Shown here: positions 8,044 to 15,124 of the stretch, piece after piece
How the letters are laid out: every line of letters begins with the position of its first letter
Numbering within the stretch: the first letter of the stretch is position 1
Source of the DNA: JBEEMU01 sp043778315
GTDB lineage: Bacteria; Bacteroidota; Bacteroidia; Chitinophagales; Saprospiraceae
Assembly: GCA_043778315.1 (NCBI GenBank)
Contig: JAYWGJ010000311.1
Span: 1 to 19,487, forward strand
Direction: 5' to 3'
DNA length: 19,487 bases
Notes under the pieces: model-generated
What the model was told of the DNA's origin: nothing
Database searches by the model: none
Seen by the model: the letters and a program-made list of their open reading frames with translations, nothing else
Program-made: the position numbers and the translations under genes

Positions 8044-8838
8044 ATGCAAATATATTTAGATTTACTCCAACACATCATCACAAACGGCACGGCGAAAGGC
8101 GACCGAACGGGTACAGGGACGCTGTCGTGTTTTGGCTATCAAATGCGGTTCGATTTGGCGCAGGGCTTTCCGCTTTTGACCACCAAAAAGCTGCATTTGA
8201 AATCCATTATATACGAGTTGTTGTGGTTTTTGGCTGGCGATACCAACGTTAAGTACCTGAAAGACAACGGTGTACGCATTTGGGACGAGTGGGCAGATGC
8301 CGACGGCAACCTCGGACCCGTTTACGGCTATCAGTGGCGGAGCTGGCACACGCCCGACGGCAGAGTGATAGACCAAATCAGCGATTTGATAACGCAAATC
8401 AAGCAAAATCCGAACTCGCGCCGCTTGCTCGTCACCGCTTGGAACCCGTCCGACGTAGATGCTATGGCGTTGCCGCCGTGTCACTGCTTGTTTCAGTTTT
8501 ACGTTGCCGACGGAAAGCTGTCGTGCCAACTCTATCAGCGCAGTGCAGATGTATTTTTGGGCGTTCCGTTCAACATCGCCTCTTATGCCCTGCTGACTAT
8601 GATGATTGCGCAGGTTTGCGACTTGCAAGTAGGCGAATTTGTGCATAGTTTTGGCGATACACACCTCTATATCAACCATTTAGCGCAAGCGGAACTGCAA
8701 CTGCAACGCACACCAACCGCGCTTCCAACCATGCAAATAAACCCGAATGTAAAGTCTATTTTTGACTTTGCGTACAATGATTTTAAGCTGATAGATTATA
8801 ACGCGCAGCCGAGTATAAAGGCGGATATTTCGATATAA
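8044..8838 (+). CDS. thyA: Thymidylate synthase
   Basis: Methylates dUMP to dTMP with methylene-tetrahydrofolate, in the cytoplasm. It is 264 aa, the same length as E. coli ThyA. The catalytic cysteine is Cys146 in ALPPCHCLFQFY, the folate/nucleotide-binding segment RRLLVTAWNPSD precedes it, and CQLYQRSADVFLGVPFNIAS and FVHSFGDTHLYINH follow. All are canonical and intact. No ThyX features are present. The start ATG is preceded by ctattatc. prmC begins 32 nt after the stop on the same strand, so the two may be co-transcribed. Confidence 0.98.
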   Translation: MQIYLDLLQHIITNGTAKGDRTGTGTLSCFGYQMRFDLAQGFPLLTTKKLHLKSIIYELLWFLAGDTNVKYLKDNGVRIWDEWADADGNLGPVYGYQWRSWHTPDGRVIDQISDLITQIKQNPNSRRLLVTAWNPSDVDAMALPPCHCLFQFYVADGKLSCQLYQRSADVFLGVPFNIASYALLTMMIAQVCDLQVGEFVHSFGDTHLYINHLAQAELQLQRTPTALPTMQINPNVKSIFDFAYNDFKLIDYNAQPSIKADISI

Positions 8839-8870
8839 ATAATTTCAAAACAACATTAAAACACCAAAAA

Positions 8871-9719
8871 ATGTCTTCTAAATTGATAACAAAATTGGCT
8901 ACGCCTTTGCTTTCGCTCTACGAAAAAGTGGAGGCGGAGCGCGTCGTTCAGTTGATTTTGGAAGACGTTTTTAAGTATAAAAAACACCAAATACCCGACG
9001 AACTGACTGCAACGCAGGCGACCGAATGGGACGCGATAGCGCAGCGTTTGCAGCGCGGCGAACCGATGCAACACATCACCGAACGCGCCGATTTTTATGG
9101 TTATATTTTTTATGTAGATAAAAATGTGCTGATTCCGCGTCCCGAAACCGAGGAATTAGTAGAGTGGATATTGGACACAAATTCCAAAAATACGCAGCGA
9201 AATTGTCTCGATATTGGTACGGGTAGCGGCTGCATTCCGATTGCGATACAAAAAAAACGCACCGATTGGCGCGTTTCTGCCTGCGATATTAGCGCGGAAG
9301 CGATTGCAATTGCACAAAAAAATGCCAATATTAATAATTGCAATATTCATTTTATACAATTAGATATTTTAAATAAAATGAATTATGCCAATTATAATTT
9401 ACCGAAATACGATATTATAGTTAGCAATCCGCCTTATATTTTGGCTTCGGAGGCACAGGAGATGCACACGAACGTTAGGGACTACGAGCCGCACCTCGCG
9501 CTGTTTGTCCCCGACCGCGAGCCGCTCGTTTTTTATCAAGCGATTATCGATTTTGCAGCTATTTATTTACAAGCCAAAGGGCAGCTTTTTTTTGAAATTC
9601 ACTACCAAAAAGGCGATGAAATGTTGGTATTAATGCAAAAAAGCGGTATTTTTAGTGAATTTGAGTTGCGAAAAGATATTTTTGGTAACGATAGAATGGT
9701 ACGCGGTATTAAAAAATAA
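8871..9719 (+). CDS. prmC: Release factor glutamine methyltransferase
   Basis: N5-methylates the glutamine of the GGQ motif in peptide-chain release factors, using S-adenosylmethionine (HemK family). It is 282 aa. An N-terminal helical domain (1-80) is followed by IPRPETEELVEW (88-99), the SAM-binding loop DIGTGSGCIPIAI (114-126), and the catalytic SNPPYI motif (NPPY at 186-189). Later NVRDYEPHLALF (201-212) is a further PrmC block. It is complete at both ends. It ends 33 bp before the GC-rich hairpin pair, which probably terminates its transcript. Confidence 0.96.
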   Translation: MSSKLITKLATPLLSLYEKVEAERVVQLILEDVFKYKKHQIPDELTATQATEWDAIAQRLQRGEPMQHITERADFYGYIFYVDKNVLIPRPETEELVEWILDTNSKNTQRNCLDIGTGSGCIPIAIQKKRTDWRVSACDISAEAIAIAQKNANINNCNIHFIQLDILNKMNYANYNLPKYDIIVSNPPYILASEAQEMHTNVRDYEPHLALFVPDREPLVFYQAIIDFAAIYLQAKGQLFFEIHYQKGDEMLVLMQKSGIFSEFELRKDIFGNDRMVRGIKK

Positions 9720-9752
9720 GGTTCTTTGAAAATTTTTGTGGATTTTATCGGC

Positions 9753-9772
9753 GTGCGGGTTTTAACCCGCAC
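9753..9772. repeat. GC-rich hairpin, copy 1
   Basis: GTGCGGGTT-TT-AACCCGCAC is an almost perfect 20-base inverted repeat between the convergent prmC and exonuclease genes. It can act as a transcription stop for either strand, though it lacks a long T run. Confidence 0.75.
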
Positions 9773-9784
9773 AAAATAAGTCAG

Positions 9785-9804
9785 GTGCGGGTTCAAACCC
9801 GCAC
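9785..9804. repeat. GC-rich hairpin, copy 2
   Basis: GTGCGGGTT-CA-AACCCGCAC has the same 9-bp arms as the hairpin 12 bp to its left; only the two loop bases differ. The pair looks like a REP-type extragenic palindrome doublet. Confidence 0.75.
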
Positions 9805-9853
9805 ACCGTTGCGCTTCGCCCACAAAATTCTCAAAAACCAAAAATAATAATCT

Positions 9854-10402
9854 CTAATATTTCCAATTTTCTTGAAATTTGATAAATATTTTGGTCAAAT
9901 TGAACGCGTCGTCGATGCCGCGATGCTGCATACCTTCCCAATCAAAACCCTCTTTTTCTATCGCTTTCGCCAAACCTGCGGGCTTGGGCAGTTGTCGTAT
10001 TTCTTGGTATTGATGCTTCAAACTGATGTGTTCGTCTGTCCAATCGTAGTCCAATTCGTGCAATTGACAGTCCTGCACTAAGGCTTTTCGGTCGAAGTAG
10101 CCCCACGAACAGAGCAGGTAATCCTCGCCGTCGTTCACGCCAATCCACTCCACAAACTCCTCGCACACCTCCTCAAAATATTGCGCTCGGTTCACTTGTT
10201 CCTGCGTGATAGTGGTGAGGCGTTTGCAATAAACGGACAAAGTCGGGTGCAAAACAGGGCGAATAAATTTGCTGAATTGTCCCACAATTTCGCCATATTC
10301 ATCTACTTTTATCGCACCAATCTCTATTATTTCGCGTGTTTTGTTAAAATTATCCCAATCTTCCCAACAAGTGGCTTCGAGGTCGTATATAATAAAATTC
10401 AT
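9854..10402 (-). CDS. DEDDh 3'-5' exonuclease (ERI-1/KapD-like)
   Basis: A 182-aa nuclease that removes nucleotides from 3' ends of RNA or DNA. All DEDDh catalytic residues can be placed: YDLEATCW (Asp7, Glu9), GYFDRK (Asp104) and HRGIDDA (His160, Asp164/Asp165). The WEDW segment after the first motif and the compact length fit the ERI-1/KapD/histone-mRNA exonuclease subgroup better than the DnaQ epsilon subunit. The substrate is not known. It is transcribed toward prmC and away from the rhodanese gene. A TAxxTTTG promoter element lies 54 bp upstream. Confidence 0.9.
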   Translation of the reverse strand: MNFIIYDLEATCWEDWDNFNKTREIIEIGAIKVDEYGEIVGQFSKFIRPVLHPTLSVYCKRLTTITQEQVNRAQYFEEVCEEFVEWIGVNDGEDYLLCSWGYFDRKALVQDCQLHELDYDWTDEHISLKHQYQEIRQLPKPAGLAKAIEKEGFDWEGMQHRGIDDAFNLTKIFIKFQENWKY

Positions 10403-10455
10403 AATATATTGATTTTTAAACTGTTAATTGGAGTCGTTCACGGCTTATATTTTTG

Positions 10456-10463
10456 CAAATTTA
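10456..10463 (-). promoter_or_regulatory. Bacteroidota -7 element for the exonuclease gene
   Basis: TAAATTTG on the minus strand fits TAxxTTTG and would give a leader of roughly 45 nt. No TTG at the usual -33 spacing is visible. Confidence 0.5.
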
Positions 10464-10485
10464 CGATAAAAATCTAAAAAAATCG

Positions 10486-10493
10486 TACTTTTG
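10486..10493 (+). promoter_or_regulatory. Bacteroidota -7 element for the rhodanese gene
   Basis: TACTTTTG fits TAxxTTTG and lies 23 bp before the ATG at 10517. Together with the element at 10456-10463 it makes a divergent promoter pair. The -33 element is not clear. Confidence 0.55.
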
Positions 10494-10516
10494 TATTTCA
10501 AAATAAAACAATAAAA

Positions 10517-10834
10517 ATGTTCAACTGGATAAAAAACCTTTTTGGCGGCGGCGTAAGCACCGATTACGCGGCTTTATTGCGCGATGGCGCGACGATTATC
10601 GACGTTCGGTCGGCGGAGGAGTTTGCGTCGGGCAATATTGCGGGTTCGCAAAACATCAGCCTGCAAGAGCTACCTACGCGCATCGCAAAATTAGACAAAA
10701 ATAAAACCTATATTATGTGCTGTGCGTCGGGTATGCGTTCGGCGGCAGCTAAACAATTACTTCAAAAAAATGGTTTTACTAATACTTATAACGGCGGCGG
10801 CTGGTACAGTTTATTAAATAAAATCACGGCTTAA
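10517..10834 (+). CDS. Single-domain rhodanese-like protein
   Basis: A 105-aa protein of the rhodanese homology domain, usually a sulfur carrier or sulfurtransferase in the cytoplasm. IIDVRSAEEFASGNIAGSQNI (quoted here only for DVRSAEEF, residues 29-36) is the DVR-type motif, and the active-site loop is CASGMR (Cys69 to Arg74), with an adjacent Cys68. NGGGWYSL near the C-terminus is also typical. There is no export signal; the N-terminal FNWIKNLFGG is a short amphipathic segment. The physiological sulfur donor and acceptor cannot be inferred. speA starts about 50 bp downstream. Confidence 0.92.
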   Translation: MFNWIKNLFGGGVSTDYAALLRDGATIIDVRSAEEFASGNIAGSQNISLQELPTRIAKLDKNKTYIMCCASGMRSAAAKQLLQKNGFTNTYNGGGWYSLLNKITA

Positions 10835-10887
10835 AATAGTGCTTAAAAGTAACATCTAATTTCAAATTTATAACTCAAATTTTTTCG

Positions 10888-12330
10888 TTGGTAAAACAAA
10901 ATCACAACCGAGAAGGGCGCAAATTAGCGACGCGCCGAATACACCGCAGCTTTCTGCAACTCATCGACCAAACCTACTATTTTCCGCAAAAAGGATTCGG
11001 AGTAGAGGAAGAAACAAACCTGCTTTTTCACGAAATTCCGCTTTTGGACTTGGTACAACGGCACGGAACGCCGCTCAAACTCACTTATTTGCCGAGCATT
11101 TCGGAGCAGATACAGAGTGCAAAAACGTGGTTTGCGAACGCTATCGAGGAACACAAGTATGACGGCGCGTACCATTATTCGTATTGTACAAAAAGTAATC
11201 ACTTTGCTTATGTATTGCGCGAAGCCTTCAAAAACGATATTCATTTGGAAACATCATCTGCTTACGATATCGATATTGCTTTCAAATTATTGGAAGAAGG
11301 CTTGATTGATAAGAAAACGTATATCATTTGTAATGGGTTCAAAACCCAAACTTATTTTGACCGTATTTTGCGTTTGCACCAGGAAGGCTTTACGAATGTG
11401 ATTCCTGTTTTGGACAATATAAAAGAGCTGGACGCTTACGAAGAGATGGATTTTCCGTACTTCAATATCGGTTTGCGCGTAGCGACCGAGGAGCAGCCAG
11501 GTTTTGATTTATATACGTCGCGGTTCGGTATTCGACACTCGCAGGTGCAAAGTTTTTATCATAATAGACTGAAAGACAACCCGAAAATCAACCTCAAAAT
11601 GTTGCACTTTTTTGTCTATACAGGCATCAGAGACACGACTTATTATTGGAATGAATTTGATAAAAATATCGAATTGTATTGCGATTTGAAACAACAATGT
11701 CCGTTTTTGACGCATCTAAATATCGGCGGTGGGTTTCCGATACGCTATTCGCTCGGCGACGAATACGACCATCAATATATGATTAACGAAATTGTGCGGC
11801 AGATAAAGGAGCTGTGCGACGAGCGCGAAGTAGAGCAGCCCGATATTGTGACCGAGTTCGGTTCTTACACCGTTGGCGAAAGTGGTGCGACAATTTTTCA
11901 GGTTTTGGACAAAAAATCGCAAAACGACCGCGAACAATGGTATATTATCGACAATTCGCTGATGACTTCGCTGCCCGACACTTGGGGTTTGCAAAAAAAA
12001 TTCATCATGTTGCCCATAAATAAGTGGAACGCGGAGTACGAACGCGTCGTTTTGGGCGGTTTGACGTGCGATAATGACGATTATTATGACGACGACGGAC
12101 AAGTTTTATTGCCCGTTTATAACGAACACGATGCCGAGCCGTTGTACGTCGGATTTTTTCATACAGGCGCGTACCAAGAAAGTATCGGCGGTTTTGGCGG
12201 TATTCACCATTGCCTTATTCCGCAGGCAAAACATATTTTGATTACCAAAGATGCCGATGGTAAATTGGTAGAAACCGTGTTTTCCGAAGAGCAGCAGCCG
12301 CAAGATGTGATGCGACTTTTAGGATACTAA
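10888..12330 (+). CDS. speA: Biosynthetic-type arginine decarboxylase (fold III PLP enzyme)
   Basis: Decarboxylates arginine to agmatine, the first step of polyamine synthesis. The protein is about 480 aa, close to Bacteroidota SpeA homologues and shorter than the E. coli enzyme. The PLP lysine is Lys102 in YSYCTKSNHF. The glycine loop IGGGFPI is at 279-285, TEFGSYTVGESG at 322-333, and the second active-site cysteine Cys394 in GGLTCDNDD. The start is uncertain: the frame is open from 10840 after a stop at 10837-10839, no ATG occurs before the conserved region, and TTG at 10888 is the best candidate, giving about 20 more N-terminal residues than expected. It converges on dapB with 15 bp between stops. 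Confidence 0.92.
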   Translation: MVKQNHNREGRKLATRRIHRSFLQLIDQTYYFPQKGFGVEEETNLLFHEIPLLDLVQRHGTPLKLTYLPSISEQIQSAKTWFANAIEEHKYDGAYHYSYCTKSNHFAYVLREAFKNDIHLETSSAYDIDIAFKLLEEGLIDKKTYIICNGFKTQTYFDRILRLHQEGFTNVIPVLDNIKELDAYEEMDFPYFNIGLRVATEEQPGFDLYTSRFGIRHSQVQSFYHNRLKDNPKINLKMLHFFVYTGIRDTTYYWNEFDKNIELYCDLKQQCPFLTHLNIGGGFPIRYSLGDEYDHQYMINEIVRQIKELCDEREVEQPDIVTEFGSYTVGESGATIFQVLDKKSQNDREQWYIIDNSLMTSLPDTWGLQKKFIMLPINKWNAEYERVVLGGLTCDNDDYYDDDGQVLLPVYNEHDAEPLYVGFFHTGAYQESIGGFGGIHHCLIPQAKHILITKDADGKLVETVFSEEQQPQDVMRLLGY

Positions 12331-12337
12331 ATAGGTG

Positions 12338-12361
12338 TTTATTGTTTACAATTGCAATAAA
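12338..12361. terminator. Weak AT-rich hairpin between speA and dapB
   Basis: TTTATTG and CAATAAA arms (12338-12344 and 12355-12361) flank a 10-base loop and run into the dapB stop region. The stem is only A/T-rich, so its use as a shared terminator of the convergent pair is tentative. Confidence 0.3.
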
Positions 12362-13074
12362 TCCTGCATCGTAAAAACGCCTTTTTTGCCGTGCAAAAAC
12401 TCCGCAGCAACGACCGCACCCGTCGCAAAACCTAAGCGGCTATGTGCGGTATGCGTGATGTCAATGCTATCAATATCGCTATTATAGCTAACGGTGTGCG
12501 TTCCAGGAACAGCATCTATACGTTTACTTAGAATATCTAAACTGCTCGTTGTGAGTGGTTTAGATATTTTTTTGTCGATGCTTCGCCAATCCTCGAGGCG
12601 TGCTACGCGCTGTACTATATCGTCGGCGAGCGTGATAGCGGTACCTGACGGCGCGTCTATTTTTTGGGTGTGATGCACTTCTTCCATCTCCACGGTGTAG
12701 GCGGGTTGCGGGTTCATTAGCTCTGCTAATTTGCGGTTGATTGCCATAAAAATCTGCACACCAATACTGAAATTGGAAGCCCATAAAAGGCTACCGTTGC
12801 TAGTATTGCAAGCGTCTGTTATCGCCGAAAGCTGCCCGAGCCAGCCCGTAGTGCCTACCACCACAGGCACACCGAGCGCAAAACACCGTTTCATATTCTC
12901 TATTGCCGCGTCGGGTTGCGTAAACTCGATAGCCGCGTCCGCGCCTGCGAGTTGTTGCCAATCCGCCGCGCTGCTGTCTGCGTCTAAGCGCAAAATTACT
13001 GCGTGTCCGCGTGTTATCGCGATTGCCTCTATCGCTTTGCCCATTTTGCCGTAGCCAATTAATGCTATTTTCAT
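12346..13074 (-). CDS. dapB: 4-hydroxy-tetrahydrodipicolinate reductase
   Basis: Reduces hydroxytetrahydrodipicolinate with NAD(P)H in the diaminopimelate/lysine pathway, in the cytoplasm. It is 242 aa from the chosen start. The nucleotide-binding loop is IGYGKMG (residues 6-12), VVGTTGW at 72-78, and the substrate-binding/catalytic block EEVHHTQKIDAPSGTA at 131-146 with His134, His135 and Lys138. ITHTAHSRLGFATGA follows near 206-220. I chose ATG at 13074 instead of one at 13101 because MKIALIGYGKMG is the normal DapB N-terminus and a TAxxTTTG element lies between them. It is downstream of a palindrome cluster. Confidence 0.95.
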   Translation of the reverse strand: MKIALIGYGKMGKAIEAIAITRGHAVILRLDADSSAADWQQLAGADAAIEFTQPDAAIENMKRCFALGVPVVVGTTGWLGQLSAITDACNTSNGSLLWASNFSIGVQIFMAINRKLAELMNPQPAYTVEMEEVHHTQKIDAPSGTAITLADDIVQRVARLEDWRSIDKKISKPLTTSSLDILSKRIDAVPGTHTVSYNSDIDSIDITHTAHSRLGFATGAVVAAEFLHGKKGVFTMQDLLQL

Positions 13075-13078
13075 GTTG

Positions 13079-13086
13079 CAAAGGTA
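13079..13086 (-). promoter_or_regulatory. Bacteroidota -7 element directly before dapB
   Basis: TACCTTTG on the minus strand is followed by CAAC and the ATG at 13074. Transcription would begin at or next to the start codon, giving a leaderless or near-leaderless mRNA. No good -33 TTG is seen. Confidence 0.5.
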
Positions 13087-13154
13087 GATTTTTATACTCA
13101 AAAATTATACTTGACAACACTATAAAATTCGCCTACGACCCACCTGCGTAGCGC

Positions 13155-13168
13155 CGCGATTAATCGCG
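13155..13168. repeat. CGCGATTAATCGCG palindrome
   Basis: A perfect 14-base palindrome. Outer bases CTGCGTAG and CTACGGGCAG extend it as an imperfect stem. Confidence 0.65.
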
Positions 13169-13220
13169 CCCCTACGGGCAGAGGTAGTCAGTTGTCCAAA
13201 AAGTGGCTGATATAGGTATC

Positions 13221-13237
13221 CCGCCTTTGTAAGGCGG
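13221..13237. repeat. Palindrome CCGCCTT-TGT-AAGGCGG
   Basis: Perfect 7-bp arms with a 3-base loop. The complement of this 17-mer recurs at 13286-13302 with one mismatch, so the two copies also form a larger inverted pair. Confidence 0.65.
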
Positions 13238-13285
13238 AACTAAAACGAGTCCGATTTTTGCGGTTTCAATGGATTTTTTGTTGCG

Positions 13286-13302
13286 TCTGCCTTACAAAGG
13301 CG
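13286..13302. repeat. Inverted second copy of the 13221-13237 palindrome
   Basis: TGCCTTACAAAGGCGG matches 16 positions of the reverse complement of the palindrome about 50 bp to its left. Confidence 0.6.
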
Positions 13303-13304
13303 GT

Positions 13305-13328
13305 AGAGATAAGGCATGCCTTGTCTCT
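13305..13328. repeat. 24-base palindrome centred on AAGGCATGCCTT
   Basis: Arms AGAGATAAGGCA and TGCCTTGTCTCT pair over the whole length, the only non-Watson-Crick position being a T-G pair that can wobble in RNA. It has no loop, so as RNA it would need to open at the centre. Confidence 0.65.
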
Positions 13329-13454
13329 ATTCAAATATCCCCGTGATAAATCACGGGGATATTCATAAATATATGTGATAAATCACGGGGCAATTCATAA
13401 ATATATGTGATTTATCACGGGGCAATTTATATCCCCGCGATAAATCGCGGGGCA
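13329..13454. repeat. Four tandem palindromic units of about 32 bp
   Basis: Units begin at 13329, 13361, 13393 and 13425 (lengths 32, 32, 32 and 30), each starting ATTYA(T/A) and ending in GGGGAT or GGGGCA. A fifth partial unit (ATTCAC) overlaps the stop codon of the neighbouring gene. Unit 1 carries CCCCGTGATAAATCACGGGG. Units 2 and 3 keep GTGATAAATCAC and GTGATTTATCAC but have ATAT where the CCCC arm was. Unit 4 carries CCCCGCGATAAATCGCGGGG, in which both arms changed together, preserving pairing. The identical spacing argues for duplication. It is not CRISPR-like because there are no unique spacers. Confidence 0.75.
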
Positions 13455-13456
13455 AT

Positions 13457-15049
13457 TCACGGGTGCTGCACGATGATTTTTGTCGCGTCTCCCCCGATAC
13501 CTCCTAAGAACGCATTACTTTGCGTACCGTCGGCAGCGAGCGTATTAACGCTAAGAAAATAAATACCATTTGGAATATGATTTGTATTAAATAAAGTACG
13601 AGCATCATTGATAGCTACTTGTTTTACAAGCTGCCCTAAGGCATTGTAAAGATACGCAGTACCTTTGATGCGCTCCGTTTCTATGGTAAAATAATCATTC
13701 GCGGGGTTCGGAAATATCCTTACTGTTCCCTCCCTTATAGTTACCGAACGGCTTGTCCCCACACTCAGCCCCAGCGTATCGCACCCGCTCCCAGCCAGCG
13801 CACCTAAGCGGAAGTACGGCAGGTTCGGGAGGCTACGAAAATTATACGCAGGTAGCTGCACACTATGCTGCTGCAAGCCACAGGCGATGCCGCCTATATC
13901 GGGTGCGGAAATAGTATGCAGGTAGTGTGTACCTGCACCTGTACTCATATATATTTTACCATCGGGTGCAAGCTGATGCAACCAAGGACCCGTCACAAAG
14001 CCAGGTAGTATAAATGTATCTTTAAAGCCGTCGTACACACCTATCACAACGCGGCTTGCAGGTATATCGGCAGCCTGCAAATCGTATTGATAAAAACCGA
14101 GCGCAGTGGTGATATACAAATATCTACTATTAGGCGAAATAGAACACCCTGCAATCATCAAATAGTTAATAGCACTATCTTGCAAATAAAAAGGCGGAAT
14201 AGCGCGTGCCATACTACCTGTACACCTATCAAAATTGTATATATCTATGCGCGGAAAAGATGTAGGGACGGTATTACGACTATAGCTTGTTTGCACATAT
14301 TTACTGCCGTCAGGTGAAAACATTGCTTGCCCTAAACCTAAAAATTGTGCCACATCTACTTGCTCCCAGCCCAAATCATGTACTCCCGTAGGGTCTAATA
14401 AAATGCGGCGATATTTACTTCTTTCTATATTCCACATCGATAGCCACCAGTCGCGCCCGTTTGCGTGACGGCAAGCGACTATCTGATGGTGCGCCAATAA
14501 ATTGCCATCAGAAAAGCGATTGCGAAAAGAAACGATACGCCCTAAGCTGTTATTTTGCGACATATCTACTATCGTATAAAATAAATCAAAAGTACCAGCA
14601 GGGTCATCAAAGCCATCTAAGGCGCGCTGATGAAATATATAGTATAAACTGTCGCTATTCGGTAAAGGCAATGCCACTACAGGTTGTGTATAATAAAAAC
14701 TTTCGATAGTATTAGGCAGAATAGGATTAAGGCTATCGCCGCCCTGCATACGTTGCCCAAACTTATCATACACAAACATATTATTGCTATAAAATAATAA
14801 TCTCCCTGCGGTATTGCAGATACTCGTATTCGCGCCGTAAAGTTCTTGTAAATGATTTTTTTTGGTAATCTGCACAGGTGTAGTATTAAAATTCATGGTA
14901 TTAATTCCCCAAAGTAAAGTATCTGTTTCAGAAGCACTGTATCCCAATTTCCATATATTTCCTCTTTTACTGTCATTAGGTATATTTTGAGCATTAGCAC
15001 CCATAGGCAGCAATGCGGTAAGCAATAATATATTAATATATTTTATCAT
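13457..15049 (-). CDS. Secreted propeller-like protein with T9SS C-terminal sorting domain
   Basis: A 530-aa exported protein of unknown role. ATG at 15049 is chosen because it starts a clear signal peptide, MIKYINILLLTALLPMGANA, followed by Gln; a longer frame reaching 15094 adds residues unlike a signal peptide. Residues 30-420 carry repeated beta-propeller-like blocks such as AGRLLFYSNNMFVYD, FSPDGSKYVQTS (244-255), ISPNSRYLYITT (304-315) and LAPDGKIYMST (360-370), ending LPNLPYF, a pattern common in Bacteroidota surface proteins. The T9SS type A sorting domain spans about 440-530: RIFPNPANDYFTIE, LYNALGQLVKQ, NGIYFLSV and the final strand KIIVQHP, with an unusual insert (residues 504-522) before the last strand. 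No catalytic motif is recognised. Confidence 0.85.
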   Translation of the reverse strand: MIKYINILLLTALLPMGANAQNIPNDSKRGNIWKLGYSASETDTLLWGINTMNFNTTPVQITKKNHLQELYGANTSICNTAGRLLFYSNNMFVYDKFGQRMQGGDSLNPILPNTIESFYYTQPVVALPLPNSDSLYYIFHQRALDGFDDPAGTFDLFYTIVDMSQNNSLGRIVSFRNRFSDGNLLAHHQIVACRHANGRDWWLSMWNIERSKYRRILLDPTGVHDLGWEQVDVAQFLGLGQAMFSPDGSKYVQTSYSRNTVPTSFPRIDIYNFDRCTGSMARAIPPFYLQDSAINYLMIAGCSISPNSRYLYITTALGFYQYDLQAADIPASRVVIGVYDGFKDTFILPGFVTGPWLHQLAPDGKIYMSTGAGTHYLHTISAPDIGGIACGLQQHSVQLPAYNFRSLPNLPYFRLGALAGSGCDTLGLSVGTSRSVTIREGTVRIFPNPANDYFTIETERIKGTAYLYNALGQLVKQVAINDARTLFNTNHIPNGIYFLSVNTLAADGTQSNAFLGGIGGDATKIIVQHP

Positions 15050-15059
15050 GGCTTTATCT

Positions 15060-15111
15060 ATTAAATAAAATAGGGTTGATACCACTGTACACACAGCAGC
15101 ATCAACCCTAT
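15060..15111 (-). terminator. Intrinsic terminator between the two T9SS genes
   Basis: On the minus strand a perfect 11-bp stem ATAGGGTTGAT/ATCAACCCTAT (15111-15101 with 15080-15070, loop 20 nt) is followed by TTTTATTTAA. It lies 13 bp after the stop of the 1406-aa gene, so that gene is probably transcribed separately from the 530-aa gene. Confidence 0.85.
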
Positions 15112-15124
15112 ATTTGTGAGGAGA

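Larger units (their letters stand above)
13075..13456. other. 382-bp intergenic palindrome cluster
   Basis: No gene is seen. From dapB outward it holds a short promoter-like zone, then several unrelated inverted repeats, then four tandem palindromic units ending at the stop codon of the minus-strand secreted-protein gene. The individual palindromes are listed separately. Confidence 0.8.

Noticed and set aside
8062..8679. 205-aa minus-strand open frame inside thyA
   Set aside because: thyA is complete and canonical on the plus strand; the antisense product has no motif.
13329..13454. CRISPR array
   Set aside because: The 32-bp period is the repeat itself, the units are palindromic and adjacent, there are no unique spacers, and no cas genes are present.
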